From assembly GCF_010729895.1 (NCBI RefSeq), contig NZ_AP022612.1, forward strand, positions 2,356,001 to 2,420,000: a stretch of 64,000 bases of DNA. The letters run 5' to 3'. Below the pieces are notes generated by a model. It did no database searches. It was not told the origin of the DNA and saw only the letters and a program-made list of their open reading frames with translations. Below are positions 11,095 through 18,485 of the stretch, one piece after another (position 1 is the first letter of the stretch; each line of letters opens with the position of its first letter). Made by a program: the position numbers and the translations under genes. Source of the stretch: Mycolicibacterium confluentis. Its GTDB lineage: Bacteria > Actinomycetota > Actinomycetes > Mycobacteriales > Mycobacteriaceae.

Positions 11095-12048
11095 GTGCGC
11101 ACTTTCATTGATTTCGACGATGCTCCGGTCTTCTCGATTCCCAGGATCGACGGATCGGTCTACGCCGGTGTGCTCGTCGAGGGCCCGCAGGGCTGGGGTG
11201 AGTTCGCCCCCGGTCTCGAGGCCGACCTCGAGACCGCGGTCCGCTGGTTGACGTCCGCCGTGGAACCGGGGACCGTGGGCTGGCCCGATCCCGTGCGGGG
11301 CCGGATACCCATCGCGGTGTCGGTGCCCGACGTCGACGCCGAGCGGGCCCGTCAGCTGGTGGCCCAGTCCGGTTGTGCCGCCGCCGATGTCACCGTCGCG
11401 GCCCATCCTGGCTCACTGGTTGAGGATCTGGCCCGGGTGGCCGCTGTCCGCGAGGTGCTCGGATCCGGTGGGGTGATCCGCCTCGATGCCCGCGGGTGCT
11501 GGGATGTCGACACCGCGGCGGCCGCGATCCCAGAACTCGAACGTGCCGCCGGCGGCCTGGAATTCGTCGCGCAACCGTGTCCCGACCTGGACCAGACCGC
11601 GCGGGTGCGCGCCAAGGTCGGCGTGCGCATCGCGGTGCCGGTGACGGTACAGACCCCGGCGGCCGAACTGGCCGATGCGGCCGACGTGCTGGTGCTGACC
11701 ACCGGTCCGCTCGGCGGCGTGCGCCGTGCCCTGCGGGTTGCCGAGCGATGTGAGCTTCCGGCGGTGGTGACCTCGGCGGGGGAGACGACGATCGGCCTGT
11801 CGAGTGGCCTGGCCCTGGCCGGCGCCCTGCCGGACCTGCCGTTCGCGTGTGCGCTCGACGGGGTGTCGCGGCTGCGCGCCGACGTGGTGCCGGGTTCCCG
11901 GTCCCTGATCCCCGTGGACGGGCATCTGCCGGTGGCGCCCATGCCGCCCGGCCCGGACCGCGAGGCACTGGATCGCTTCGCCGTCACCGACGCGGCGGCG
12001 GTCGCCCGGTGGCGTGCGCTTGTGACTGCGGCGTTGAGCAGGTTGTGA
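11095..12048 (+). CDS. MenC-like (o-succinylbenzoate synthase family) pseudoenzyme
   Basis: 317 residues, GTG start about 8 nt after TAGCGT (leaderless pattern). Overall it aligns along its length with actinobacterial MenC of the enolase superfamily: WGEFAPG, IRLDARGCW, LEFVAQPC, PLGG, VVTSAGETTIGLSSGLALAGALP. But the catalytic positions are gone. The KxK lysines are D98 and T100, the metal Glu of LEQP is A159, the DE pair is P182-V183, and the catalytic Lys before PLGG is T202. Only the first metal Asp (D131) remains. It cannot be a working synthase as read; a binding or regulatory role is inferred. Confidence 0.8.
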   Translation: MRTFIDFDDAPVFSIPRIDGSVYAGVLVEGPQGWGEFAPGLEADLETAVRWLTSAVEPGTVGWPDPVRGRIPIAVSVPDVDAERARQLVAQSGCAAADVTVAAHPGSLVEDLARVAAVREVLGSGGVIRLDARGCWDVDTAAAAIPELERAAGGLEFVAQPCPDLDQTARVRAKVGVRIAVPVTVQTPAAELADAADVLVLTTGPLGGVRRALRVAERCELPAVVTSAGETTIGLSSGLALAGALPDLPFACALDGVSRLRADVVPGSRSLIPVDGHLPVAPMPPGPDREALDRFAVTDAAAVARWRALVTAALSRL

Positions 12049-12094
12049 CCTGGCGCGACGCGCACCCGGTCCAGCACCGCGGGCGGCGACTTGG

Positions 12095-12100
12095 CAGACT
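12095..12100 (+). promoter_or_regulatory. Predicted -10 element of leaderless tpx transcript
   Basis: CAGACT ends 6 nt before the tpx ATG at 12107, so transcription would begin at or next to the A of the start codon. No Shine-Dalgarno sequence is present upstream, which fits. Confidence 0.5.
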
Positions 12101-12106
12101 GTGCGC

Positions 12107-12601
12107 ATGGCACAGATAACCTTGCGCGGAAACCCCATCAACACGGTCGGTGACCTGCCCGGCGTCGGATCTCCGGCGCCCAGCTTCACGCTCACCGGCA
12201 CCGACCTCGGCGAGGTCGGCAACGATCAGTTCAGCGGTAAGGCAGTGGTGCTGAACATCTTTCCGTCGATCGACACGCCGGTCTGTGCGACCAGCGTCCG
12301 CACCTTCAACGAGCGGGCCGCCGCGAGCGGTGTCGCCGTGCTGTGCGTGTCCAAGGATCTGCCGTTCGCGCAGAAGCGGTTCTGCGGTGCCGAGGGCATC
12401 GAGAACGTCACGACCGCGTCGGCGTTCCGCAGCAGCTTCGGCGAGGACTTCGGGATCACCATCGCCGACGGCCCGATGGCGGGCCTGCTCGGCCGCGCGG
12501 TCGTGGTGATCGGTGCCGACGGCAACGTCAGCTACACCGAGTTGGTCCCCGAAATCGGCTCCGAACCCGATTACGACGCGGCCCTGGCAGCCCTGGGCTG
12601 A
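12107..12601 (+). CDS. tpx: Thiol peroxidase Tpx
   Basis: 164 residues beginning MAQITLRGN, the N-terminus conserved in mycobacterial Tpx. An upstream GTG at 12101 is less likely. This atypical 2-Cys peroxiredoxin reduces H2O2 and organic peroxides with thioredoxin. The peroxidatic Cys60 is in SIDTPVCATSVRTF, the resolving Cys93 in QKRFCGAEG, and a third Cys80 is also present. It is followed by a strong hairpin terminator and stands with katG, furA and the YaaA-like gene as part of the peroxide-defence content of this segment. Confidence 0.97.
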   Translation: MAQITLRGNPINTVGDLPGVGSPAPSFTLTGTDLGEVGNDQFSGKAVVLNIFPSIDTPVCATSVRTFNERAAASGVAVLCVSKDLPFAQKRFCGAEGIENVTTASAFRSSFGEDFGITIADGPMAGLLGRAVVVIGADGNVSYTELVPEIGSEPDYDAALAALG

Positions 12602-12616
12602 CCGCCCGACACATTC

Positions 12617-12658
12617 CGGCGCCCGTACGGCATCGCTTGCGATGCGGTACGGGCGCCG
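12617..12658 (+). terminator. Intrinsic terminator after tpx
   Basis: Arms of 19 bp, with one mismatch: CGGCGCCCGTACGGCATCG and CGATGCGGTACGGGCGCCG, loop CTTG, followed by TTCTGTT. It lies 15 bp after the tpx stop. Confidence 0.85.
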
Positions 12659-12803
12659 TTCTGTTGCAAGGAGTTCGCGATGTGTCACCGTTCGGTCACG
12701 GAACGGCATCGCCTTATGCGAGCCACCGATCGGGATTGGTCTGTTGTCAGCCCCCTGTTGTAGAAGTGAATAGAGAGGCTGACGTGACGAAAGTTGAAGG
12801 TCG

Positions 12804-13484
12804 ATGAGACGCATCTGGGCGCCGGTGATCGCACTGGCGATGGCTATGGCGACGGTTTTGGCGACGGTTTTGGCGACGGCCGGGGTGGCCGGGGCCTACC
12901 CGCAGAGGCCCGCGGTCAACCAGAAGGCCGTCGAGCAGGTCATCGCGCGTGCGGTGGCCCAGCGCGGCGTGCCGTTCACCTACGGCGGCGGTGACGCGAC
13001 AGGTCCCACGAAGGGCAGGCCGCAGGCGCCACCGGCGACGGCGCCCGTGCTGACCGACACCGTTCCGGCAGTTCCCGGTTCCTCGCCCCTGATCCCCGGA
13101 CTCGACGTTCCGCCGTCGCCCGGCCTGGTCCTGGGCGGCCAACCGACTCCTGGGGTCGCCGCGGTGGACCAGCAGGCCGCGCAGCAGGCTGCCGAGCAGG
13201 CCAATGTCGTCGGCTTCGACGCCTCGGGCCTGATGGTCTACGCGTTCGCCGGTGTCGGAGTGAAACTGCCGCGGTCCTCGGGCGAGCAGTACAAGGTCAG
13301 CCAGAAAGTCGCGCCGTCGCAGGCCCTGCCCGGCGACCTGATCTTCTACGGCCCCGACGGCTCCCAGAGCGTCGCGCTGTTCGTGGGTAACGGTCAGATG
13401 GTGGAGGTCGCATCGCAGGGTGTCACCGTGTCGCCGGTGCGCACCACTGATATGACGCCCTACCTCGGCCGCATCATCGCCTGA
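12804..13484 (+). CDS. ripD: RipD-like NlpC/P60 domain protein, catalytically inactive
   Basis: 226 residues with a signal peptide (cleavage near residue 31). The NlpC/P60 domain starts at GVPFTYGGGD and resumes at VVGFDASGLMVYAFAGVGVKLPRSS. The nucleophilic Cys of the usual FDCSGL is Ala140, and the catalytic His of HVG is Ser189 (QSVALFVGNG). M. tuberculosis RipD has the same substitutions and binds peptidoglycan without cutting it. A Pro-rich insert of roughly 70 residues (about 65-134) splits the domain. The C-terminal tail is short. The start is chosen for the signal peptide. Confidence 0.85.
   Translation: MRRIWAPVIALAMAMATVLATVLATAGVAGAYPQRPAVNQKAVEQVIARAVAQRGVPFTYGGGDATGPTKGRPQAPPATAPVLTDTVPAVPGSSPLIPGLDVPPSPGLVLGGQPTPGVAAVDQQAAQQAAEQANVVGFDASGLMVYAFAGVGVKLPRSSGEQYKVSQKVAPSQALPGDLIFYGPDGSQSVALFVGNGQMVEVASQGVTVSPVRTTDMTPYLGRIIA
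12848..12879 (+). repeat. 12-bp tandem repeat inside the RipD-like signal peptide
   Basis: GGCGACGGTTTT is present at 12848-12859 and 12860-12871, followed by the partial copy GGCGACGG. It encodes the ATVLATVLATA stretch of the hydrophobic core, so copy-number change would lengthen or shorten the signal helix by four residues without a frameshift. Confidence 0.7.
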
Positions 13485-13539
13485 CTCGCCGGTGACCTGT
13501 CACCGTGATGGCAACAGTATGGCCCTAGACTGACTCGCC

Positions 13540-14322
13540 GTGGGTACCCTCATCGCGTTCGCGCCCTGGATTGTCTACTGGATTCTCGTAGGCAACGTCC
13601 CGTTCCTGACCGCCGTGTTGATCGCGCTGGCCATCGCGATCGCGGCCTTCGTGGTGGGGCGACTCACCGGCGGGCCGGGTCGATCGCTCGAAATCGGCGC
13701 CCTGGCAACCTTTGTCGTGCTGACCGTGCTGGCGCTGACAGTCGACCAGGCGTTCATGGAGCGCTGGATGCAGCCGCTGAGCAACATCGGCATCTTCCTC
13801 GTCGCGCTTGCGGGTGCGTTGGTGGGTAAGCCATTCGTGCGCGAGTTCGCCGAAGTCGGCCAACCGCCGGGCGTCGTCGAGACCGACCTGTTCAAGCACA
13901 TCACCAGCGTGCTCACCTGGATCTGGATCGCGGCGTTCGCGGGAATGGCGATCTCCTCGACGATTCCGCCGATCGTGTACGGCGAGGCGACCATTCTCGA
14001 CACCAAAACCCCGCTGTCGTTCGTGTGCTACTGGGTCATTCCGTTCGCACTGCTCGGTGCGGCCGCGGTGGCCTCCCGCTATCTGCCCGACCGGATGCTC
14101 GCGGGCATCGACGATGTCGAGCGCAAGACCAGTTTCGTCGCCTACAGCGAAGCCGCCATCGACGAGTTGTATTACCTGGCACAGCAACACGTCGACAAAG
14201 AGGTCGGCGCCGGCCAGGAGGCCTACAACGTCAAGGTCGGCGGCAGCGGCACCCCGCTGACCGGGGACGAGAGTCGCCTGTCCTGGCCGGCCACCTACAA
14301 GGTGCGGGACCGCAAGCGCTAG
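13540..14322 (+). CDS. Conserved membrane protein of unknown function
   Basis: 260 residues from a GTG. TAGACT at 13526-13531 ends 8 nt before it, a near-leaderless arrangement. There are two hydrophobic segments at residues ~5-45, another pair near 55-75 and 83-100, then two further pairs around 127-145 and 160-180, and a hydrophilic C-terminal third. No known motif was recognised. The stop overlaps the convergent TenA-like gene by 4 bp. Confidence 0.7.
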   Translation: MGTLIAFAPWIVYWILVGNVPFLTAVLIALAIAIAAFVVGRLTGGPGRSLEIGALATFVVLTVLALTVDQAFMERWMQPLSNIGIFLVALAGALVGKPFVREFAEVGQPPGVVETDLFKHITSVLTWIWIAAFAGMAISSTIPPIVYGEATILDTKTPLSFVCYWVIPFALLGAAAVASRYLPDRMLAGIDDVERKTSFVAYSEAAIDELYYLAQQHVDKEVGAGQEAYNVKVGGSGTPLTGDESRLSWPATYKVRDRKR

Positions 14323-15020
14323 ACGGGCCACTCTTCGATGCGGTGGCCCGCATCGAAGAACATCCACTCATAGCGTGACGTCGTCACGAAATGCCCGCGG
14401 GCGGCGGCCTCCTCGTCGGGCGCCAACCCCCCGCCGACGCGGTCGGTCAGGTTGAGAACCTCGGTGACCGTGGCGGCGAAGTCTTCCCCGCCGTAGCTGT
14501 CGATCCAGAGTTGGTAGCGCGGATCGGACGAACCGCGCTGCAGCAGTTCGGCACCCACTCGCGCGTAGATCCAGTAGCACGGCAGCACCGCCGCAAGGCC
14601 TTCGGCGAAGGACCCGCCGTAGGCCGTGGCCAGCAGGTAGCTGGTGTAGGCGCAGGTGGTGGGGCCGGGCGGAACGTCGGCGAGGCTCTCTGAGCTCAAC
14701 CCCAACTGCGGCAGCAGTTCCCGGTGCAGCGCCAACTCGACGTCGAACACCTCGGCCGCGTGCCGGGCGAACATCGCGGTGTCGGCGGGTGTCGGAGCCT
14801 TGGCCGAGACCACCGACAGGGCTTTGGCGTAGTCGCGCAGATAGTGCACATCCTGCGCGACGTAATGGGCGAACGCCTCAGGCGCCAGAGTGCCGTCGGT
14901 CAATCCCGTGATGAACGGGTGACCGATGATCGCGGGATAGACGTCGTGATCTATGGCGCCCCACAGGCGGGCCGACCACGACTGTGGGTCTCGGACAGTC
15001 AGGGATTCTGCGCTGCTCAT
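14319..15020 (-). CDS. TenA/thiaminase II family protein
   Basis: 233 residues from the ATG that gives MSSAESLTV. The open frame continues upstream but the family N-terminus begins here. All-helical TenA fold signatures: HPFITGLTDGTLAPEAFAHYVAQDVHYLRDYAKAL, then TSYLLATAYGGSFAEGLAAVLPCYWIYARVG, where the Cys of LPCYW corresponds to the family nucleophile, and a Tyr/Glu-rich C-terminus. TenA enzymes salvage thiamine pyrimidine; TenA_C-type members act on other amines. No thiamine biosynthesis genes are adjacent. Confidence 0.88.
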   Translation of the reverse strand: MSSAESLTVRDPQSWSARLWGAIDHDVYPAIIGHPFITGLTDGTLAPEAFAHYVAQDVHYLRDYAKALSVVSAKAPTPADTAMFARHAAEVFDVELALHRELLPQLGLSSESLADVPPGPTTCAYTSYLLATAYGGSFAEGLAAVLPCYWIYARVGAELLQRGSSDPRYQLWIDSYGGEDFAATVTEVLNLTDRVGGGLAPDEEAAARGHFVTTSRYEWMFFDAGHRIEEWPV

Positions 15021-15046
15021 CGCGCCACAACTTACCGGACGCCGGG

Positions 15047-16606
15047 TCAGTTGAGTCGGTGGGACGCGAGGATGCCGTCGGAGATCAACGCGCGCAGGGT
15101 GTTTCGGTCCACTTTGCCGCTGGGCAGGGTCGGTATCTGCTCGCTGGTGGCAATCACCCACCGAGTGGGCACCTTGTAACTGGACAACTGCGCGCGGGTC
15201 AACCGCGCAATCGAGTCGAGGTCCAGTGTGGAGTTCGCGGGGACCAGCAACGCGCACACCTCCTCGGTGCGCACCGCGTCGTCCACACCGAGGACCACAC
15301 ACTGCGCCACGTCGGGGATCGCGGCGACGACGGCCTCGACCTCGAGTGGCGAGACGTTGGCGCCGGCCGACTTGATCAGGTCCGTGGTGCGGCCGACGTA
15401 GAACAACCGTGGATCACCGGATCTGCGATAGACCCGGTCGCCGGTGTGGTACCACCCGTCGGCGTCGAAGGTGTCCCCACGCTCGCGTTTGTTGTAGCCG
15501 GCCATCACACCGATGCCGCGGACCAGCAGTTCGCCGACGGTCCCGTCATCGACCGGATCGCCCTCGTCGTCGACGATGGCGATGTCGGTGTAGACGAAGC
15601 CGCCTGCCGTCTCGGACATGGTGCGGTGCACGGGAAATCCGTCCGGGACGTTGACCATCGCGATGTCGATCGGCCCGTCTTTGAGCAGTGGGGCACTGGA
15701 CAGGTCGCGGGTGGTGAACGACGGATCCTCGCGCAGTTTCTGGGTGAACGCCGGCCACCCGATGACGCCGGTGCCGCGTTCGCGTTCGATCAGGTCCAGC
15801 GCGGTTCCGGCGTCGAGCCTGGGCAGTGTCAGCAGCGTGAGGCCGCCGTGCAGGCCGCCCATCGCCGCGAGCACACCACCGATCCAGAAGAACGGCATGG
15901 CGCACAGCACCCGGACCGACGCGTCGGACCCGGTGACCATGCGGACGGCCTCGGGCCAGGTCGACGTCTGCCGGACCAGGGTGCCGTGGGTGTGCAGCAC
16001 GCCCTTCGGGTCCGCCGTGGATCCCGAGGTGTGCACCATGATCGCGAGGTCCGCCGGTGCGACTTCGAGTTCGGCCGCGCCGAGAAGCTCTGCGGGGGAA
16101 CATGATTCGCTTTCGGTGTGACCGCCGGTAGCCCACGCCCGATCAGTGGGCCCGGTCAGCACGATCGTGCGCAGGTACGGCGCGCCTGCGAGCGCGAGCA
16201 CCGCGCCGGACTGCTCCGCGAGGTCGGGGAATGCGGACTCGAACTGCTGCGCGACGTCGATGGTGAGCACCCGATCCGGCGCCACCAGGACGGCGATGTC
16301 GGACAGCCTGGCCACTTTGGCGATCTCGGCCGGCTTGTACATGGTGCTCAGGGGGACGGCGAGTGCACCGATTCGGGCCGTCGCCAACCACCACAGCACC
16401 CAGTCGACCCCGTTGGGGAAGAACAGGCCGACGCGGGTGCCCTTGCCCACGCCGCGGCGCAGCAGCCAGCGAGCGATCTCCGCCGATCGTTGTTCGGCCT
16501 GGGCGAAGGTCAACCGCTCCGTCGGGGTCACCACGTAGTCCTTCTGCCCGAACTCCGTCGCGGTGCGGTGCAGCAGGGCCGGGACGGTCAGCGGTGATGA
16601 GGTCAC
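15047..16606 (-). CDS. AMP-dependent acyl-CoA synthetase/ligase
   Basis: 519 residues from GTG 16606; the frame is open further upstream without domain content. The ANL-superfamily motifs are visible: A3 MVHTSGSTADPKG, the acyl pocket stretch MPFFWIGGV, A7 DADGWYHTGD, A8 YVGRTTDLIKSAGANVSP, and A10 TLPSGKVDR with the adenylating Lys. It activates a carboxylic acid to its acyl-CoA; substrate unknown. It lies 26 bp upstream of the TenA-like gene on the same strand. It is divergent from the membrane protein at 16720. Confidence 0.92.
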   Translation of the reverse strand: MTSSPLTVPALLHRTATEFGQKDYVVTPTERLTFAQAEQRSAEIARWLLRRGVGKGTRVGLFFPNGVDWVLWWLATARIGALAVPLSTMYKPAEIAKVARLSDIAVLVAPDRVLTIDVAQQFESAFPDLAEQSGAVLALAGAPYLRTIVLTGPTDRAWATGGHTESESCSPAELLGAAELEVAPADLAIMVHTSGSTADPKGVLHTHGTLVRQTSTWPEAVRMVTGSDASVRVLCAMPFFWIGGVLAAMGGLHGGLTLLTLPRLDAGTALDLIERERGTGVIGWPAFTQKLREDPSFTTRDLSSAPLLKDGPIDIAMVNVPDGFPVHRTMSETAGGFVYTDIAIVDDEGDPVDDGTVGELLVRGIGVMAGYNKRERGDTFDADGWYHTGDRVYRRSGDPRLFYVGRTTDLIKSAGANVSPLEVEAVVAAIPDVAQCVVLGVDDAVRTEEVCALLVPANSTLDLDSIARLTRAQLSSYKVPTRWVIATSEQIPTLPSGKVDRNTLRALISDGILASHRLN

Positions 16607-16719
16607 GAGTCGATCTTCGCCGATACGTCCACGCGGAGGTGTGCGGCCCCGCCGACTACCCTCGACAGGCGACAGCATTACGTCAGGAATCAGCACTGGA
16701 ACGGAACTGAGAGGGACGG

Positions 16720-17493
16720 ATGGACGCAGAGTCGGATCCTGTGGCCGACAGCGCTGACAACACCGAACCGCTGCCCGTCCCGAGTCTGGGCGGATACGCC
16801 GTGCGGCCCAGCCGTGAGGTGGTCGAGCATCAGGCGCAGCGCGCCGCCGTCGATGACCCGCATCATGTGCCCACCGTCCTGCCGCCGTTCGACTTCTCGG
16901 CACTGGACATGAAGCGGGCGCCCATGAGTCGCGCGCGCTGGGCGATGGTCGCGGGTGCGGTGGGGGTGGTGGCCGTGGTCGTCGGGGCGCTCACCGTGGC
17001 GGCCACCCGATCCGAGGACACCGCGACTGTCGCCGAGGAGACTCCGGTCCTCGAGGACACGCGCGATCCGGCGGCCGAACAGCGGTTGGCCACGCTGCTG
17101 CCCACCGGAGTTCCGGCGGAAGCCTGCGCGGCGAGCGCACCGCAGGCAGATGCGCTGGCGCAGCTCAACTGTCGCGCGGCCGCCGATCCGGCGGAGCGGC
17201 CGGCGGCCCGGTACACCCTGGTCGCCGACCGGGACACGCTGGTGTCCACGTTCGACCGCATGGTGCAGTCGTCCTCAGTGGTGGTCTGTCCGGGGCGGAT
17301 TCAGTCCCCGGGCCCGTGGCGGCGCAACGCGACCCCGAACGTGGTGAGCGGCACGGTGTTCTGCGCACTGAAGGGCCAGCAGGCCCTCGTCGGCTGGACC
17401 GATGAATCCAGTCTGGTGCTCAGCGAGATCAGTGCGAACTCAGGCCAGGCAGGCCTGGACCAGTTGTTCACCTGGTGGTCCGCCAACTCCTGA
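16720..17493 (+). CDS. Conserved single-pass membrane protein with extracellular domain
   Basis: 257 residues. A Pro/Asp-rich cytoplasmic N-terminus (~70 residues) precedes one transmembrane helix (WAMVAGAVGVVAVVVGALTV) and an exported domain. That domain has three Cys plus one in VFCALKGQQALVGW, consistent with disulfides. This architecture is common in mycobacterial hypothetical proteins. GAGAGGGA upstream is the ribosome site. No enzymatic motif was seen. The stop is 3 bp from the convergent MPT63-like gene. Confidence 0.7.
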   Translation: MDAESDPVADSADNTEPLPVPSLGGYAVRPSREVVEHQAQRAAVDDPHHVPTVLPPFDFSALDMKRAPMSRARWAMVAGAVGVVAVVVGALTVAATRSEDTATVAEETPVLEDTRDPAAEQRLATLLPTGVPAEACAASAPQADALAQLNCRAAADPAERPAARYTLVADRDTLVSTFDRMVQSSSVVVCPGRIQSPGPWRRNATPNVVSGTVFCALKGQQALVGWTDESSLVLSEISANSGQAGLDQLFTWWSANS

Positions 17494-17496
17494 CTC

Positions 17497-18363
17497 TCAG
17501 GATGCGGGCAGCGGCGTGCCCTGGCTGCCCTGTGCGGGCCCATGCGGGGTGCCCGGCGCCGGGGTGGCGGCGGCCGAGGGTCCGTGCGGGGTGCCCTGGA
17601 CCGGAGCCGCCGGAGCGGGTGTGGCTTCGGCCGGCGCGGCGGGAGCAGGGGTGGCCTCGACGGGGGCGCCCTCGACGGGGGCGGTCTCCGCCGGAGCGGA
17701 TTCCGGTGTGGTGGCGTCCTCGACGGCGGTGGCATCCTCCGGAAGCGGAGTGCCCTGCCGACCCGTGGCGGGTGTGCTGGCCGGTTCGGCCTCCGGTGCC
17801 GGTGCGACCTCCGCGGGTTCGGACGCCGGCTCGGACGCTGCGGGGGCGGCGGGGGCGTCCGCGGTCGCGGCGGGAGAAGCGCTGCGCGCCGCCGGTTCCG
17901 GTGCGGGCTTGACCCACACGAGAAGATCCTCGGTGCCGTCGTTGTAGACGACGGTGTCCGGTGCGGCGCCGGTGACATCGAAGTACAGCTTGCCGGTGGA
18001 CTTCTCACCCTGCGCCAAGGCATGGGGGCTGATGCCCTGCGGGCTGGCGATCTGGAAGAGCACCCGGTAGCTGTCGCCGGATTCGCTGCGGGCGTTCAGG
18101 TTCGAGATGATCGGCAGCACGGTGCCCTCGATGGCCTCGTTGGTGGCGGTGGCCTCCCACAACGTGCCCTGCGCGGCGTACGGCACGGCATCGGTGCTCT
18201 GCTTGAGATCGGCGATGGTCCAGCCCTGGACCACACCGCCGTCGTCGAGACGACCCTGCGAACCGATCTCCGTGGTCTCCGCATTGGCCAGCGGACCACC
18301 GAGCAGTCCGGCGGCGAACAGTGCGGCCGACGCGGCAGTGGTGACGAGCCACCTGGTCTTCAC
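17497..18363 (-). CDS. MPT63-like (DUF1942) secreted protein with long Pro/Ala-rich tail
   Basis: 288 residues. Signal peptide ends at ANA (residue 28). Residues ~30-152 match the MPT63 immunoglobulin-like family: VVQGWTIADLKQSTD, GTLWEATATNEAIEG, NARSESGDSYRVLFQ, QGEKSTGKLYFDVTG, EDLLVWV. After this domain come about 135 residues of Ala/Pro/Glu/Thr low-complexity sequence without Cys, punctuated by four GTPLP or GTPHGP boxes. M. tuberculosis MPT63 ends where the tail starts. Function of the family is unknown; it is a secreted antigen. Confidence 0.85.
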   Translation of the reverse strand: MKTRWLVTTAASAALFAAGLLGGPLANAETTEIGSQGRLDDGGVVQGWTIADLKQSTDAVPYAAQGTLWEATATNEAIEGTVLPIISNLNARSESGDSYRVLFQIASPQGISPHALAQGEKSTGKLYFDVTGAAPDTVVYNDGTEDLLVWVKPAPEPAARSASPAATADAPAAPAASEPASEPAEVAPAPEAEPASTPATGRQGTPLPEDATAVEDATTPESAPAETAPVEGAPVEATPAPAAPAEATPAPAAPVQGTPHGPSAAATPAPGTPHGPAQGSQGTPLPAS

Positions 18364-18385
18364 AATCGAACTCCCTGGGATTGCC

Positions 18386-18395
18386 GAAACGTTTC
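18386..18395. promoter_or_regulatory. GAAACGTTTC palindrome upstream of the MPT63-like gene
   Basis: A perfect 10-bp palindrome 22 bp upstream of the start codon at 18363, in the 122-bp spacer to the flavin monooxygenase gene. It may be an operator or promoter element; no cognate regulator is adjacent. Confidence 0.3.
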
Positions 18396-18485
18396 CCCCC
18401 GCGGGGACTGATCGAAAGTGAAACTAGCAGGTCACGTTCCGGCCTGAGGGCCTTCCCGCTCAGTTTGATCACATCCCCCCAGCGG

